Part shown: in pieces, positions 27,690 to 37,150 of the stretch
Layout: each line of letters begins with the position of its first letter
Numbering within the stretch: position 1 is the first letter of the stretch
Assembly (NCBI GenBank): GCA_003543135.1
Contig: DPJG01000018.1
Coordinates: forward strand, 186,001 to 250,000
Direction: 5' to 3'
From: Rheinheimera sp.
GTDB taxonomy: Bacteria > Pseudomonadota > Gammaproteobacteria > Enterobacterales > Alteromonadaceae
Length of the DNA stretch: 64,000 nucleotides
Translations under genes and position numbers: made by a program
The notes under the pieces: generated by a model
What the model was told of the DNA's origin: nothing
Seen by the model: the letters and a program-made list of their open reading frames with translations, nothing else
Databases searched by the model: none

Positions 27690-29000
27690 TCAGAAAGACA
27701 TACGTTGCAGACGCAGTGCGTTGGTTACCACGAATACACTGCTACAGGCCATCGCTGCACCGGCAATGACCGGGTTTAAAAACCCCATTGCGGCGAGTGG
27801 GATACCTATAGTATTAAATGCAAATGCCCAAAACAGATTCTGTTGAATATTCCGATAAGTGGCGCTTGCCAGCAACAGCGCGGAGGCAACCAGCGCTGGG
27901 TTCCCGCGCATCAGTGTAATGGCTGAAGCGCTGACCGCCACTTCGGTACCGGTCGCCATCGCAATCCCCAAATCTGCCTGGGCTAGTGCCGGCGCATCGT
28001 TGATACCATCACCAACCATTGCCACTTTAAATCCTTGCGCCTGATAGTCGGCAACCGCCTGCGCTTTGCCCTGGGGTAACACCTCAGCCTGTACGTTATC
28101 CAGCCCCAGCTGTTGGGCTATGTAGTTGGCACTGTCTTTGGAGTCGCCGGTCAGCATCGCAACTTTAATACCCCTGTGCTGAAGCTTCTGGACTGCTGCT
28201 TTTGCTTCAGGTTTAGCTTTGTCAGCAAAGCATAACAGCCCCAGCAGTTCTGTTTTACCGCCAGTTATTTCTGCCAGCCACGACACGGAAGCCCCTTGGA
28301 ACTGAACTTGCCCCGTGGGTAGTGCTAAACCAAGTTCACGCATCCAGTTGCTGGACCCCAGTAAAATGTCGCGTTGGTCGACCAGGGCTTTTACTCCTTT
28401 ACCGGCCACGACAGTAAATTGACTCACCTCGGACAGTTGGATTTGCTGCGATTGAGCATAGTTCACGACGGCTTTGGCCAGAGGGTGCTCACTGTGTTGC
28501 GACAAAGCATAAGCAAGGGCCGTCAGGGCTCTGTCGTCGTCCTTGAATGAGGTAATTTGCATCAGTTCCGGCTTACCCTCGGTCAGGGTGCCGGTTTTAT
28601 CAAATACCACGTAGTCGATTTTTGTAGCTTGCTCCAGTGCCACGGCGTCCTTGACAAGTATGCCGTGCCGAGCGGCTGTGCCGGTGCCTGCCATAATGGC
28701 TGCAGGTGTTGCCAGGCCCAGCGCACAAGGACAGGCAATCACCAGCACTGCGACTGCATGTAAGATGCCCTGAGTCCAGTCATTCAACACCAATCCCCAA
28801 ATCAGCACTGTGCTTAAAGCAATCAATAACACCACAGGTACAAAAATACTGCTGATCTTGTCTACCAAAGCCTGCACCGGCGCTTTGGCGCCTTGTGCCT
28901 GCTCGACTAAACGAATGATTTTTGCCAGGGTTGATTCTGCACCTACGGCAGTGGCTTCAAACTCCAGCAAGCCGTCCAGATTGATCGCGCCACCGGTCAT
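27690..29000 (-). pseudogene. copA: Copper P1B-type ATPase CopA, 5' half missing
   Basis: The remaining 437 or so residues carry the second half of a Cu(I)-exporting ATPase: [14 protein letters not shown] (ion site), [12 protein letters not shown] (phosphorylated Asp), SEHPLAKAV (HP motif) and [16 protein letters not shown]. Similarity begins at [16 protein letters not shown]. The metal-binding N-terminal domains, first membrane helices and most of the actuator domain are absent, so it cannot work. The open frame upstream to 29165 runs antisense-like through other genes and is not copA. The break is a fusion to the start of an outer-membrane efflux gene. Confidence 0.88.
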
Positions 29001-29104
29001 ATCGCCTCGTCCAGCGTCAGGGTCTCGGGAAGGGATTGCGCAAAGGCTATGACACTGCCTATACCGAGCGGCAGGATAAAAAGCATCGTTACGAATATTT
29101 TCAT
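28997..29104 (-). pseudogene. 5' remnant of a TolC-type outer-membrane efflux gene
   Basis: Thirty-five codons starting at ATG 29104: a signal peptide ([20 protein letters not shown]) followed by [13 protein letters not shown], the typical first helix of CusC/CzcC-type proteins, and then a TGA created at the junction with copA. Its ATG overlaps the stop of the DUF411 gene (ATGA), so it was the second gene of a copG-like/efflux operon before the deletion. Confidence 0.8.
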
Positions 29105-29643
29105 GGCTGCGCTTCCGGTTGTTGGAGTGGCTGAACCTGTTGAGCCGCGCTCTCGACACTGGCAAACACTTCAGTGCTGCCGTCTTTTTTCATCAGCAGA
29201 ACCCGGTATGGCATGAACTTGTCACCCACCTCCATACCAGGACTGCCAGCGGGCATGGCGGGCACTGTCAGCCCAATCCCGTCGGCTGGCGGATTGGCCA
29301 GAAACTGATGAATGTAGCGCGCCGGGATATGCCCCTCAAAGACATGACCCTGGGTTGACACAGCGGTGTGACAGGAACGCAGGTTGTTTGCGATTCGATA
29401 GCGATCCTTGATGGCGTCCAGATTAGCCGGGTGTTCGACACTGGCCTCAAAGCCCTCGGCTACAATGTGACCTATCCATTTTTTACAGCAGCCACAGGTA
29501 GGGCTTTTGTAGACGGTGAGCGTTTCAACTGCACCAGCGGATGGGTCAGATGTTTTTGGGTTTATAGGCCCATCATTACTGGCTGCGATCAAGGGCAGCG
29601 TCAACAGCCCCAACACCAAGCCCGTTAATTTAAATCGATACAT
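29101..29643 (-). CDS. DUF411 periplasmic metal-binding protein (CopG-like)
   Basis: About 180 residues. Start at 29643, with GGAGGC upstream. Signal peptide (about 1-21), then [13 protein letters not shown], the Cys cluster of the DUF411/CopG copper proteins, then RSCHTAV and a C-terminal [12 protein letters not shown] motif with conserved Met residues. Such proteins bind Cu and are thought to change its redox state in the periplasm. A second family member, copG of the sil module, is at 53648-54094. The C-terminal tail here is longer and Gln-rich. Confidence 0.88.
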   Translation of the reverse strand: MYRFKLTGLVLGLLTLPLIAASNDGPINPKTSDPSAGAVETLTVYKSPTCGCCKKWIGHIVAEGFEASVEHPANLDAIKDRYRIANNLRSCHTAVSTQGHVFEGHIPARYIHQFLANPPADGIGLTVPAMPAGSPGMEVGDKFMPYRVLLMKKDGSTEVFASVESAAQQVQPLQQPEAQP

Positions 29644-29766
29644 AGTTGCCTCCGAAGACAATTGAATAGAACATAAAGTAATGGATGACAAGGTAACGAG
29701 CAGACGTCAGTCGTGCAGGCGAAGCGCCTTGTATCACAGTTCGAGAAAACGGTTTTTACCTATCAA

Positions 29767-30138
29767 TCAGGCGATCGGAGGTCTTAATAGAGGAAAACTG
29801 GGCGATCGCGGGAAGGCGGGCACATGAAAAACAATTGCGATGGAACCTGCATGAATGGGGGAAGCGAAGTGAGCAACGGGCGGCATCATTGACAGGCAAC
29901 CACTCATCATACAGTCAGTGTCACAGCAGTCGTATCGATCCTGGACTTCACCGGCGCCATGCTGCATGGCATCATGCTCCAACTGAGCGTGGTTCAGATG
30001 CGCATGCTCACCCTGGAATAGGCCGACCGGTGCCGGTTGATTGGCGGGCATGGTGCAGAAGTCTGACGAAGCCGCAAACGCGCTCCTTGCAAGGAGCGTC
30101 ACCAGCAGCAGAAATATTAACAACGCGCCAGGTCGCAT
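29767..30138 (-). CDS. Small Cys/Met/His-rich periplasmic protein, copper-associated
   Basis: About 123 residues; start at 30138 (GGTGAG ten bases upstream). Signal peptide with a leucine-rich core ending SAFA, then a His/Met-containing middle (EHAHLNHAQLEHDAMQH) and the cluster CCDTDCMMSGCLSMM. This resembles the small DUF2946/CopL-like proteins of copper operons and parallels the protein at 43146-43520. It probably binds Cu(I) in the periplasm; function inferred from composition and neighbours only. Confidence 0.72.
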   Translation of the reverse strand: MRPGALLIFLLLVTLLARSAFAASSDFCTMPANQPAPVGLFQGEHAHLNHAQLEHDAMQHGAGEVQDRYDCCDTDCMMSGCLSMMPPVAHFASPIHAGSIAIVFHVPAFPRSPSFPLLRPPIA

Positions 30139-30238
30139 AAAAAAGTATCTCACCAATCCATTACGCCAAAGTAGCCAGAATATTGCTTACATACCACCGT
30201 AACATGATACAAAGTCGGATGCGCTAAAAAGTGATTGC

Positions 30239-31060
30239 TTAATACATGTAACTTATATTCTCCTTCAAAATCACAACAAACCCAGTGGATACTGAAACAG
30301 CTACAATAAATGCATCCTCGTACAGGACAACACCTAAAGGCTTATTGTGTTTATACTCGATTAGTTCAGCACAATTTATTATCGCAGGTTGTTCCTCAAT
30401 TGTTGTATAAATACCGAAATGTCCAAAGCGTCTGAGCTTGGTTTTTATAGTCGAAAGTTGTTCGCTCCAGTTTAAGGTTCGCTCTGACGCTTCAGGCTCA
30501 GACCAATATATTCCTTTGCCTTGAGGTTTGGCAGTATCTACATACTGTTGCGGGTTCTTTAGAAACTGTTCGAGCAAATCCTGCGCCAGTATGCAGAGTT
30601 TCACTTTGAGGGAGTTGAGAGAATCGTTCTGAGTAACATTCAGCTTTTGCTGGAGAAATATGTCTCCGCTGTCGAGCTCAGGAGATATTCTATGTAATGT
30701 AATCCCCGCAAAATTGTCGTGAGCCTCTAATAAGAAAGGGAGGGGTGTTGGTCCGCGACCTACCGGTAATAGAGTTGGATGAATATTCACACCCAGCATT
30801 TGTGTTGAGACCAGAGGAATTGTATACTGATAGTCAGCACTTAAAAACAGTTCAACGCCGTCTTCATAATGAATCGAAAGCTCTTCTTTTGAAGGCTTGT
30901 GCCGCAAAACAGTAATGCCATGTTCTGCACATAATGTCATTGTAAATTCTGAGCAGCTATTGACCTCATTAACATACACAGCTGCAATTTCGTGTCCATT
31001 ATCAATCAAGTATCTCAGACAATTACGATACTCATCATTCCCCAAGTAGAGTATTTTCAT
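30239..31060 (-). CDS. Formyltransferase-family protein
   Basis: A 273-residue cytosolic enzyme with the folate-dependent formyltransferase fold (methionyl-tRNA, GAR and sugar-amine formyltransferases). The active-site Asn-His pair is in GVNIHPTLLPVGRGPTPLPF and the Asp is in HRISPELDSGDIF, so it looks catalytic. It is shorter than Fmt (about 315), and its C-terminal domain differs. Sugar-amine or amino-acid formylation is more likely than tRNA formylation. Its AT-rich DNA contrasts with the GC-rich copper genes on both sides, indicating separate acquisition. No sugar-nucleotide genes are nearby, so the substrate cannot be guessed. Confidence 0.82.
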   Translation of the reverse strand: MKILYLGNDEYRNCLRYLIDNGHEIAAVYVNEVNSCSEFTMTLCAEHGITVLRHKPSKEELSIHYEDGVELFLSADYQYTIPLVSTQMLGVNIHPTLLPVGRGPTPLPFLLEAHDNFAGITLHRISPELDSGDIFLQQKLNVTQNDSLNSLKVKLCILAQDLLEQFLKNPQQYVDTAKPQGKGIYWSEPEASERTLNWSEQLSTIKTKLRRFGHFGIYTTIEEQPAIINCAELIEYKHNKPLGVVLYEDAFIVAVSVSTGFVVILKENISYMY

Positions 31061-31203
31061 CTTCCAACCTTGTTTTTTCCTAATTCAAGTCGCAATGCAC
31101 TACCGGTTTTCGCGGAGCAAAGATGTTCATCGATATTTTCAATTGCTTTCCAAACCATCAACCATGTGACACATTGGATGTGTTAAAGACAATAGCCTTT
31201 TGA

Positions 31204-31396
31204 TTAAAACCAGAACAGGATCCCAGCAACGTACCGGGTATCCCCCGTTGACAAGCGACTGGAAGGCTGTACCGCTAAAAGTACGGTTCCACTCAACACC
31301 GACATAAGCCCCCAACTGGCGTGAAAACGCATAGCGCAATCGTAGTCCGAATGTGGCATCAGACAAGCCGCTATCCGAAACGTTTACGATATCGTC
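31204..31396 (-). pseudogene. copB: CopB outer-membrane copper protein, 3' frameshifted remnant
   Basis: Read leftward, the segment encodes SGLSDATFGLRLRYAFSRQL-type CopB C-terminal barrel strands and then VEWNRTFSGTA. The normal ending GDTRYVAGILFWF plus stop (TAA at 31204) appears in another frame, so a frameshift lies near 31255. All upstream barrel sequence is missing. A terminal phenylalanine confirms an outer-membrane protein. Confidence 0.75.
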
Positions 31397-31753
31397 CTAT
31401 CGCTCCCTAAGAGCGACGATGTCGTTTTTCAGAATGCCGCCTTCCAGAACATCGACCGTGGCGAAATGCTCATCGATGATCCCATCGATTCTGACCTTGC
31501 CTACCCACTTGCGAGACCAGTGAGATTCACCTTCCTCGACGACATCCGTTCTAAACACGACGCGGTAGGCGTCCAGTATTTGCCCCACTTCAGCGCCCTT
31601 GGGTGCGCCAATGCAGACGATTCTCCGCCCTTCGGAGGCCTGTACAACCTGACCCGCCATGACGTATCGATGGTAAAACGGACTATTGGCACATCCGGCA
31701 ATCAGCAGCACGGTCGTAACGAGCAACATGTTTCGCAGAAACTGAGTGTTCAT
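31397..31753 (-). CDS. Small outer-membrane/periplasmic lipoprotein of copper locus
   Basis: About 118 residues. Start at 31753, with GGAGGGG upstream. Lipobox LLIAGC near residue 20 predicts a lipid-anchored protein; the mature part is a small beta-rich domain (VQASEGRRIVCIGAPKGAEV) without recognised motifs. It is divergent from copRS across a 240-bp regulatory region with a large dyad, so it is probably CopR-regulated, and it once preceded a copB-like gene. Function unknown. Confidence 0.65.
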   Translation of the reverse strand: MNTQFLRNMLLVTTVLLIAGCANSPFYHRYVMAGQVVQASEGRRIVCIGAPKGAEVGQILDAYRVVFRTDVVEEGESHWSRKWVGKVRIDGIIDEHFATVDVLEGGILKNDIVALRER

Positions 31754-31897
31754 TACACCCCTCCATAAAGTCACTGATACAATTCATGTGGCACGCCCAT
31801 TCCCGTCGAACCCGATTAAGGAGGCCAGCGATAGTGACCGAAAGGCCAGCCTGCATTCGTACCGGTTATTCCTAGTTTAACTAATTTCCTCTGTCAG

Positions 31898-31943
31898 CCA
31901 GATGGCCATAGCATTACAACAATGTAACCTAGGCGCCATCTGG
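31898..31943. promoter_or_regulatory. Nested coaxial inverted repeat in copRS/lipoprotein promoter region
   Basis: Outer arms CCAGATGGC (31898-31906) and GCCATCTGG (31935-31943) and inner arms TTACA (31914-31918) and TGTAA (31923-31927) share the same centre (31920.5). The site is about 50 bp before copR and between divergent genes. The inner ATTACA-N3-TGTAA dyad looks like a response-regulator (CopR) box; the outer pair is unexplained. Confidence 0.6.
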
Positions 31944-31995
31944 ATGTTTGGAATGGACCGTTAGACTGACCATAAAGGACACAGGACAAGACTAA

Positions 31996-32688
31996 ATGAG
32001 ACTACTGGTCGTCGAAGACGAAATAAAGACAGGCAACTATTTGCAGCAAGGGCTGACCGAGGCCGGATTCCAGGTCAGCCTGGTTCGAAACGGTCTCGAT
32101 GGCCGCCATCTGGCAATGACCGAGTCCTTCGACCTGATCGTGCTGGATGTCATGCTGCCCGACGTGGATGGCTGGCACATTGTGCAGTCGCAGCGGGAGG
32201 CAGGACGTCAGACGCCGGTGTTGTTTCTTACCGCTCGTGACAGCGTGGATGATCGTGTCAAAGGATTGGAGCTGGGCGCCGATGATTATCTGGTAAAGCC
32301 CTTCGCCTTTGCCGAGTTGCTGGCACGAGTGCGCACCCTGTTGCGCCGAGGCTCGGCACCGCCCCTGTCGGACCAGCTCAGAATAGCGGATCTCACCCTG
32401 GATCTGCCGAGACGCAGGGTCGTCCGCGCCGGCCGAAAAATCAATCTCAGCCACAAGGAATTCTGCCTGCTGGAGCTGCTGGTGCGCCGTCAGGGTGAGG
32501 TTTTGCCCCGTTCGCTGATCGCCTCGCAGGTATGGGACATGAATTTTGATTCCGACACCAATGTGATCGACGTAGCCATCCGTCGATTGCGCGTCAAAAT
32601 CGACGAGGACTTCGAGCCCAAGCTGATCCAGACGGTGCGTGGCATGGGTTACAAGCTCGACGTGGAAGCAGATGATGATGACGACTGA
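31996..32688 (+). CDS. copR: CopR/CusR-type response regulator
   Basis: A 230-residue OmpR-family response regulator. Receiver domain about 1-115 with the phospho-acceptor Asp in [14 protein letters not shown] (near residue 51) and Lys in LVKPFAF; winged-helix DNA-binding domain about 125-222 ([20 protein letters not shown]). It belongs to the copper/silver (CusR, CopR, SilR) subgroup. Its frame overlaps the sensor kinase gene. Closely similar in layout to silR at 60695, but clearly a different lineage with higher GC. Confidence 0.93.
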   Translation: MRLLVVEDEIKTGNYLQQGLTEAGFQVSLVRNGLDGRHLAMTESFDLIVLDVMLPDVDGWHIVQSQREAGRQTPVLFLTARDSVDDRVKGLELGADDYLVKPFAFAELLARVRTLLRRGSAPPLSDQLRIADLTLDLPRRRVVRAGRKINLSHKEFCLLELLVRRQGEVLPRSLIASQVWDMNFDSDTNVIDVAIRRLRVKIDEDFEPKLIQTVRGMGYKLDVEADDDDD

Positions 32689-34081
32689 GCGGCGTCCACT
32701 TTCGCTGACCGCCAGGGTCATGGTCTTTGTCGCATTAGCCATCGGCATCAGCCTGGTGTTGATCGGCAATCTGGTGCTCGGTGCCGTCGAGCGCCATTTA
32801 GCCGAACAGGACGCGGACGAGTTGGCCGTGATCCACCAGGCGGTAGCGCAGGCCCTGCAAAGTACGGACGATCCGCTCCGGCTACCGGAGGCGCTTTCCC
32901 GCGCGGTGTCGGGACACCATGGCGTTTATTCTCAGGTGTGGAATGATCGTGGCCAGCTGGTGTTCGCTTCGCTGGGGGCCGACTTCGCGCAGGCGATAGC
33001 GGCTTTATCCCCCGTTAAACGGATCCATGCCGATAACCTGACGACCTGGCACATTGACGGAAATAGCTATCGGGGGGGCATCACCCGGTTGGTCAACGAC
33101 CGCCGGGAATATCGCATTGCCACGGCGATCGGCATGGATTTCCATCTGCATTTTCTGCAAGAGTTCCGCCGCAGTCTGTGGCTTATCATGTTGCTCACTG
33201 GCGGCGTGACTTTGCTGGCAGCGTGGTTTGGAGTGCATCAGGGACACGCGCCTTTGCGCGGTCTCTCGGACGAGATGCGCAGTATTCAGGCCGACCGATT
33301 GCATATTCGACTTGATTCTCGCAACTTGCCCCTGGAGCTACAGGATCTGGCCGCCGCCTTTAATCAGATGATTGGTCGACTGGAAGATAGCTTCACCCGG
33401 CTGTCGCATTTCTCCGCGGATATCGCCCACGAACTACGAACCCCGCTGACCAATCTCATCACCCAGACCCAGGTGGCATTGGGCAGGGCGAGAACACTGG
33501 ATGAATATCGTGAGCTCCTGTACTCCAATCTGGAAGAGCAGGAACGCCTGGCCAAGATGGTTAACGACATGCTCTGGCTGGCCAAGAGCGACCACGGTCT
33601 ACTCAAACTGGTGCAGGTACCGCTGGATCTGGCTAGTGAGGTCAGGCAACTGTTCGACTTCTTCGAGGCGTTGGCGGAGGAAAAACACATCACCCTGTCT
33701 CTGGAGGGGCAGGCACCGGCGGTAAGTGGTGATCGCGCCATGCTGCGCCGGGCCATCTCCAACCTGCTGTCGAACGCCATTCGTTACACCCCGGCAGGCA
33801 AATGGATACGGGTTCGGTTGAGTACAACTATCAATGATATGGTGGCGCTGAGCGTGATCAACCCGGGCCTCGAGATCCACGCAGAACACCTGCCAAACGT
33901 GTTTGATCGCTTTTACCGCGCCGATCCTTCCAGAGCACGCCAGAGCGAGGGGGCCGGACTCGGGTTGGCCATTGTCCGTTCCATTGTTGAAACTCATGGT
34001 GGTCGGGTCGAGGCAAGCTCTGATCAGCACGCCACCAGCTTCACCCTCTATCTGCCCGCCCCGGAAGAGCGAAGAGGCTGA
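32672..34081 (+). CDS. copS: CopS/CusS-type sensor histidine kinase
   Basis: About 470 residues. Start at 32672 (three consecutive ATGs), overlapping copR by 17 bp. Two membrane helices (about 16-38 and 165-185) enclose a periplasmic Cu-sensing domain with [14 protein letters not shown] before helix 2, as in CusS. HAMP, dimerization/phospho-acceptor helix with [15 protein letters not shown], and the ATP-binding N, G1 and G2 boxes ([20 protein letters not shown]) follow. It would detect periplasmic Cu(I)/Ag(I) and phosphorylate CopR. Confidence 0.93.
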   Translation: MMMTTERRPLSLTARVMVFVALAIGISLVLIGNLVLGAVERHLAEQDADELAVIHQAVAQALQSTDDPLRLPEALSRAVSGHHGVYSQVWNDRGQLVFASLGADFAQAIAALSPVKRIHADNLTTWHIDGNSYRGGITRLVNDRREYRIATAIGMDFHLHFLQEFRRSLWLIMLLTGGVTLLAAWFGVHQGHAPLRGLSDEMRSIQADRLHIRLDSRNLPLELQDLAAAFNQMIGRLEDSFTRLSHFSADIAHELRTPLTNLITQTQVALGRARTLDEYRELLYSNLEEQERLAKMVNDMLWLAKSDHGLLKLVQVPLDLASEVRQLFDFFEALAEEKHITLSLEGQAPAVSGDRAMLRRAISNLLSNAIRYTPAGKWIRVRLSTTINDMVALSVINPGLEIHAEHLPNVFDRFYRADPSRARQSEGAGLGLAIVRSIVETHGGRVEASSDQHATSFTLYLPAPEERRG

Positions 34082-34083
34082 GC

Positions 34084-34842
34084 ATGTCTGTATCCAAGAA
34101 AACACGCCAGGGTCAATCGTGGCGAGGTAAAGTGGCCATGGTGCCAGGCCTCATCGCCTTTCGGGGTAAGGCTGGCGATAACAAGCCCCACAAACATTGG
34201 GCGCATCAGATGGTTGTGGGTCTGGGCAACCCGGTTGAGGTGCGCGTTGGCCAAGCGTGTTATGCCGGGACGAGTCTGTTGATCCCCGCAGGTACAATCC
34301 ATCAGTTACAAACTGCCAGGGTGCTCTGCCTCTATGCAGATCCGACCCACAATATTTGTAAAACCCTGCTTCCCCAGGCGATGGCACAAAACATCCCCAT
34401 TATTAAGCTTGACGGCACACCCGGCATGGAGCAACTCATCCAGTTAAACAGCACAGACGATCTGCAAGCTGCGCTTGAGGATTTTCGGAAAACCTGCACC
34501 TGTAGCGTATCTCGCCAGGATAATCGGTTCCAACCGGTGGTTGAAGTGTTACGATCCGAGTTAATGCATGGACGGGAACCTTCACGCACTGTTTTGGCTG
34601 AACTTGCCCACCTCTCATCGAGCCGATTCTCCCACTGGTTCAGCGAGCAAGCCGGCTTGCCGTTCAGAAGCTATAAGAAATGGCTAAAGCTTCTGCTGGC
34701 ATTCGAACTCAGCCAAAGCCTGTCACTCACAGATGCTGCGATGACGGCAGGTTTTTCCGATCAAGCACATTTCTGTCGTGCCGCGATGGAAGCGTTTGGC
34801 GTCAACTCTACAACAATTAAACAGCTCCTTTCGGAAAAATAG
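34084..34842 (+). CDS. AraC-family transcriptional regulator
   Basis: A 252-residue regulator. The N-terminal cupin-like domain (about 15-100; KPHKHWAHQMVVGL, ending IPAGTIHQLQ) would bind a small ligand; C-terminal double helix-turn-helix (about 160-248) with LAELAHLSSSRFSHWFSEQA and LTDAAMTAGFSDQAHFCRA. It begins 2 bp after the copS stop, so it is cotranscribed with copRS. It probably controls the downstream desaturase-like gene. Nothing in it points to metals; the ligand is unknown. Confidence 0.88.
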   Translation: MSVSKKTRQGQSWRGKVAMVPGLIAFRGKAGDNKPHKHWAHQMVVGLGNPVEVRVGQACYAGTSLLIPAGTIHQLQTARVLCLYADPTHNICKTLLPQAMAQNIPIIKLDGTPGMEQLIQLNSTDDLQAALEDFRKTCTCSVSRQDNRFQPVVEVLRSELMHGREPSRTVLAELAHLSSSRFSHWFSEQAGLPFRSYKKWLKLLLAFELSQSLSLTDAAMTAGFSDQAHFCRAAMEAFGVNSTTIKQLLSEK

Positions 34843-34914
34843 CTCTTTCGTTCAATGGTGAATGACCTGCTAAGTACAAAATAAGCTCTCAATGAATTTA
34901 GTGGAGTTTTTGCA

Positions 34915-35778
34915 ATGAGTACAAGTCGATGGTTGATCAAGTTATTTTATCTGCCTTTTTTTCTGCTGGCTGGTAATGGCATTGCTATTTATCTTGTAGG
35001 ATCAGGATACGCTGATGCGTGGTTGGCTTTATTGCTATCGGGGTTTGTGGGTCTGTCGTTCATTTGCGAAAAGATTGTTCCCTATGACCCCACGTTCAAT
35101 CTATCCCAACAGGATCAAGGCACAGATTTTATTCATGCCATCGTTAACGAATCGCTCAATATACTTGGGCTTTTGATGCTTCCGCTGGTTGGTCAGGCGT
35201 TTTCGCTGTTAGATCTTTGGCCATCCAGCCTGCCACTACCGTTGCAACTGGTCGTGGCGATCTTGATTGCCGACATGGGTATTACCCTGGCTCATTTCGC
35301 CAGCCACCGCTTCCATAGCCTGTGGAAACTGCATGCCGTCCATCACAGCGCAAAGCGCTTGTATGGTTTTAATGGTCTGATGAAGCATCCACTGCACCAG
35401 TTAATCGAAACCATAGCGGGAACCATGCCGCTGCTTTTGATGGGTGTGCCTCACAACATCATGCTGTTGCTGGTGGTGGCGGTAGTACTCCAGCTACTTT
35501 TGCAACACTCCAACGTGGCGTATTTTTCAGGGCCGCTAAAGCATATTCTGGCCATTAACAGCGTGCACCGATTTCATCACCTGAACACAGCCAAGGAAGG
35601 CGATGTGAATTTTGGTCTGTTTACCACTCTGACGGACAGGCTTTTGGGAACAGCCTACTTTGACTCTTCCCGAAAAATTGCCATAAAAGATCTTGGTATT
35701 TCCTCGGAGCCCGATTATCCAAAGCATTATGTGGGTCAGTTGCTCCAGCCTTTTCAGTTTTCAGCGACAGAACAGTAA
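34915..35778 (+). CDS. Sterol desaturase / fatty-acid hydroxylase family membrane enzyme
   Basis: A 287-residue integral membrane di-iron enzyme. Four or more membrane helices; His boxes HFASHRFH, HAVHHS and HRFHH, with a further KHPLHQL, supply the iron ligands in the family order. Members hydroxylate or desaturate lipids using O2. It follows the AraC gene after 72 bp in the same direction, giving a regulator-enzyme pair often seen in lipid modification. Its presence in a copper island may reflect membrane adaptation, which is speculative. The AT-richer start region suggests a separate origin from copRS. Confidence 0.85.
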   Translation: MSTSRWLIKLFYLPFFLLAGNGIAIYLVGSGYADAWLALLLSGFVGLSFICEKIVPYDPTFNLSQQDQGTDFIHAIVNESLNILGLLMLPLVGQAFSLLDLWPSSLPLPLQLVVAILIADMGITLAHFASHRFHSLWKLHAVHHSAKRLYGFNGLMKHPLHQLIETIAGTMPLLLMGVPHNIMLLLVVAVVLQLLLQHSNVAYFSGPLKHILAINSVHRFHHLNTAKEGDVNFGLFTTLTDRLLGTAYFDSSRKIAIKDLGISSEPDYPKHYVGQLLQPFQFSATEQ

Positions 35779-35803
35779 CATCCGGTTCGATTAAGTCGGT
35801 CGG

Positions 35804-35812
35804 GTTCGACAC
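35804..35812. repeat. 9-bp target duplication of the IS10-group element, left copy
   Basis: GTTCGACAC at 35804-35812 is repeated exactly at 37151-37159 on the other side of the insertion sequence. Nine bases is the usual duplication for IS10/IS50-type elements. Confidence 0.88.
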
Positions 35813-37150
35813 CTGAAGGATCCCCACGAATTTAAGCATGTAAATGATCTCCGTAAGAAGCGGTTATTTGCCTGAATTCGTGGATGCCGTTTCGCCAGTC
35901 CCTGCTCCTGAGAGTATCCAGCTTTCGTCCTATCATCCTGAGCGCCAGATAGGCATAACTCAGCACAGCTCTGTGTTTGGTGGTATTAGCCTGAAACTGC
36001 CGGTGAAGCCCTGCGCTTACGCCTGATAAACCTATAAATATCAATAATGTATGCGCCAATGTTCCTATCATAATTAATACGGCCAAGCGCTGCGGACATT
36101 TACATCCTTGCCATTCGAGACTCAAACCATAACGGGCTGATTTGTTGTCACGGAAGCTTTCTTCTATTTGCATGCGGGAGCGATAGGCAGAGATAACCTG
36201 TTGTATAGATTTAAGATCATCAAGGTTAAGGCTGGTTGCTAACAGCCAGGGTTCTCTTGCACTGCGCGATGAGTCGCGACTGTGGCTGTCGAGGCACTTT
36301 TCACCGAGTTTGGTCAGCTTAGTCCGGCCTTTGAGTGCCTTTTTATACAGAACTAACTGAACAGCAAAGCCATTTTTCAGCCTGAGTGTGCTATTGATAA
36401 AGGTCTTGGGTTGTTTGCTGGCTTTTTTAAATAAGTCCTGACAATTCAGTCAGCCATGTTCAGTGGTATGGCACTTGGAATTGCCACGGATACGGGCAAC
36501 GAAGTCCCAACCTTGTTGCTGGATCAGTTGAAACCAGGGCACTTTAAAGCCGGAATCAGTGACAATTATGGGTTTGCAATGTGCAGGCAACATGTCTTTA
36601 AACAGCTCAATAAAGCGTTGATGTTCTTCTGGTTTTTCCTTTCGATTCAGCGGATACACCTGTTCGTACAAAGTTAAGGCCCGGCCTTTGAAAGCCAGAG
36701 AAGCACGAAGCAGATAATTGCCACGGCTTGCATCCAAATCTGACCAATCGACGTGTATCACTGGCCTTGGCAAATGACTAATAAGAAGCCGGATTAAGGC
36801 GGCATAGACCAGGGGACGCTCGATTTGCATCCAGCGGTTGGATAACAAGCGGTCGGCGCGTTTAATCCGGTGTTTTTCTTTGGTCTTTCCGGCAATACCC
36901 CGGCCAATGCCGGTGACGGTAAGTGTTTGGTTTTCTATGCAACTTTGTACAGCAGAGCGCAAAGATTCCCTTCGGACCTTGTGAGATATGGGCGTGACGT
37001 TCCGGATAAAACTAGCTAAGATGCGACTAACATTCATGGCGTTTTGGTTCTCTAATTTGTTTGGCGATGAATCAGATCACCAAGCACCATGAATGTTCCT
37101 TCTTAGCTCATCTTTTTGTTTTCAATCGATATTTTGTGGGGATGCCTCAG
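35813..37150 (-). mobile_element. IS4-family insertion sequence, IS10-like group, 1338 bp
   Basis: Complete element. Left terminus CTGAAGGATCCCCACGAA and right terminus (read inward) CTGAGGCATCCCCACAAA form imperfect inverted repeats with the CTGA-N3-ATCCCC pattern of IS10. A perfect 9-bp target duplication flanks it. One leftward transposase gene fills it; that gene carries a nonsense codon. It landed in an already broken merR-like sequence between the desaturase and copD. Confidence 0.92.
35832..37037 (-). pseudogene. IS10-like transposase with one in-frame stop
   Basis: The 401-codon frame (IS10 transposase is 402) is intact except for TGA at 36452-36450, where TGG (Trp) is the likely ancestor, so the change looks like a single point mutation. 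The catalytic Asp residues are in HVDWSDLD and IVTDSGFKVPW, and the third carboxylate is in the Y-x2-R-x3-E-x6-K signature YRSRMQIEESFRDNK downstream of the stop. The element can therefore move only if another copy supplies transposase or the stop is read through. Confidence 0.9.

Noticed and set aside
27690-29165. A complete 491-residue ATPase gene
   Set aside because: Residues before the TGGAINLDG segment match nothing and run through two other genes; it is a truncated copA with an accidental open frame.
32639-32671. copS starting at 32639
   Set aside because: That start lies deep inside copR and adds residues not seen in CusS-type kinases; the ATG triplet at 32672 fits better.
32002-32769. 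Long leftward frame opposite copR
   Set aside because: Shadow frame of a GC-rich response-regulator gene.
36450-36452. Selenocysteine or programmed readthrough at the transposase TGA
   Set aside because: The position is Trp-like in the family and no stem-loop typical of a SECIS is apparent immediately downstream; a point mutation is simpler.
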